Shown here in pieces: positions 6,616 through 7,290 of a stretch of 7,290 nucleotides of DNA (positions within the stretch are counted from its first letter, which is position 1; the number at the start of each line of letters is the position of its first letter). The notes below the pieces were generated by a model, which made no database searches, was not told the DNA's origin, and saw only the letters and a program-made list of their open reading frames with translations. The DNA lies in NCBI GenBank assembly GCA_016872125.1, contig VHBD01000070.1, forward strand, positions 1-7,290, given 5' to 3'. This DNA comes from Sphingomonadales bacterium (GTDB lineage Bacteria > Bacteroidota > Bacteroidia > UBA7662). Position numbers and translations under genes: made by a program.

Positions 6616-7290
6616 TTACTTTTTGCCGTATTTAACCAACAAATCGATGAGGCTGATGGAAGCATCTTCCATGGTATTCACCAAGGAGTCAACCTTGGAA
6701 ATCAAATAATTGTAAAATACCTGCAAAATCATAGCCACGATCAAACCAAATACGGTGGTTAAAAGGGCCACCTTAATACCGCCCGCAACCAAAGATGGGC
6801 TAATATCACCGGCTATTTCAATCGCATCAAAGGCCTGGATCATACCCACAACCGTTCCCAAGAAACCGAGCATGGGGGCAAGGGCAATAAACAATGAAAT
6901 CCAAATTAAGCCTTTTTCCAATTGACCCATTTGAACCGAGCCGTAGGAGGTTACTGCCTTTTCGGCAATATCCACTCCTTCGTTGGAGCGCTCCAAACCT
7001 TGATAAAAAATACTGGCAACAGGGCCACGGGTATTGCGGCAAATCTCCTTGGCGGCATCGAGGTTTCCGCCTTTGAGGGCGTCTTCCACCTTATTCAGCA
7101 ATTTGGAGGTGTTGGTCGTGGCCAAATTGAGGTAGATCACCCGCTCAATGATAACCCCTAATCCAAAAATCAAACAAAGAAGTACCGGAGCCATCCAAAC
7201 CACGTCCCCCTCGATAAACTTTTGCTTGAATACATAGTGGATGGAATCTTGGCCCTCATTGACTGCTGCAGCGGTCTCGTCGGCTGCCGC
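6616..7290 (-). CDS. exbB: MotA/TolQ/ExbB-family proton channel protein (start lies right of the window)
   Basis: ExbB forms the inner-membrane pentamer that conducts protons and works with ExbD to energise TonB-type transport. The frame is open to the right edge, giving 224 visible residues. The GTG at 7201-7203 is not the true start, because conserved-looking sequence continues upstream of it (HYVFKQKFIEGD runs directly into VWMAPVLLC). The first 14 visible residues are Ala/Glu/Asp-rich, as expected of a periplasmic linker behind a signal peptide or extra N-terminal helix that is outside the window. Membrane helices lie at about visible residues 32-50, 127-151 and 168-195. Family motifs include RNTRGPVASIFYQGL (85-99), LGFLGTVVGMIQAF (141-154) and TTVFGLIVAMI (178-188). 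The TAA is 6 bases before the start of the small membrane protein gene. No promoter for this operon is within the window. Confidence 0.95.
   Translation of the reverse strand, partial: AAADETAAAVNEGQDSIHYVFKQKFIEGDVVWMAPVLLCLIFGLGVIIERVIYLNLATTNTSKLLNKVEDALKGGNLDAAKEICRNTRGPVASIFYQGLERSNEGVDIAEKAVTSYGSVQMGQLEKGLIWISLFIALAPMLGFLGTVVGMIQAFDAIEIAGDISPSLVAGGIKVALLTTVFGLIVAMILQVFYNYLISKVDSLVNTMEDASISLIDLLVKYGKK

Overview
The window looks like chromosomal DNA from a member of the Bacteroidota. The signs are a RecJ, LptB, GH3 enzyme, long-chain prenyl synthase and ExbB/ExbD set of the kind found in that phylum, the order ExbB, small membrane protein, ExbD, ExbD, and start codons without a clear Shine-Dalgarno sequence. 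Base composition is moderate. No marker resolves a family or genus. The DNA is almost completely coding, with no RNA gene, insertion sequence, CRISPR array, prophage part or other mobile element visible.

Left half, plus strand: a short C-terminal remnant of an unidentified gene (2-97) is followed by recJ (single-strand DNA exonuclease), lptB (ATPase of the lipopolysaccharide exporter) and a bacterial GH3-family acyl-adenylating enzyme. The last three are separated by only 6 and 5 bases, so they are probably one transcript, perhaps with the upstream gene as well.

Right half, minus strand, read from the right edge towards the middle: exbB (its start lies beyond the window), an uncharacterised 110-residue three-helix membrane protein, two different exbD genes, and a GTG-initiated trans-polyprenyl diphosphate synthase. 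These form a second compact operon. ExbB and ExbD together form a proton channel that converts proton motive force into work at the cell envelope. The prenyl synthase most likely supplies the side chain of the respiratory quinone.

The two operons converge, and their stop codons are only 4 bases apart with no recognisable terminator between them. Most of the window is ordinary housekeeping. The parts most worth a second look are the unnamed membrane protein inside the Exb cluster, the paired unlike ExbD proteins, and the GH3 enzyme of unknown substrate behind lptB. I see no clear evidence of a wholly new system.
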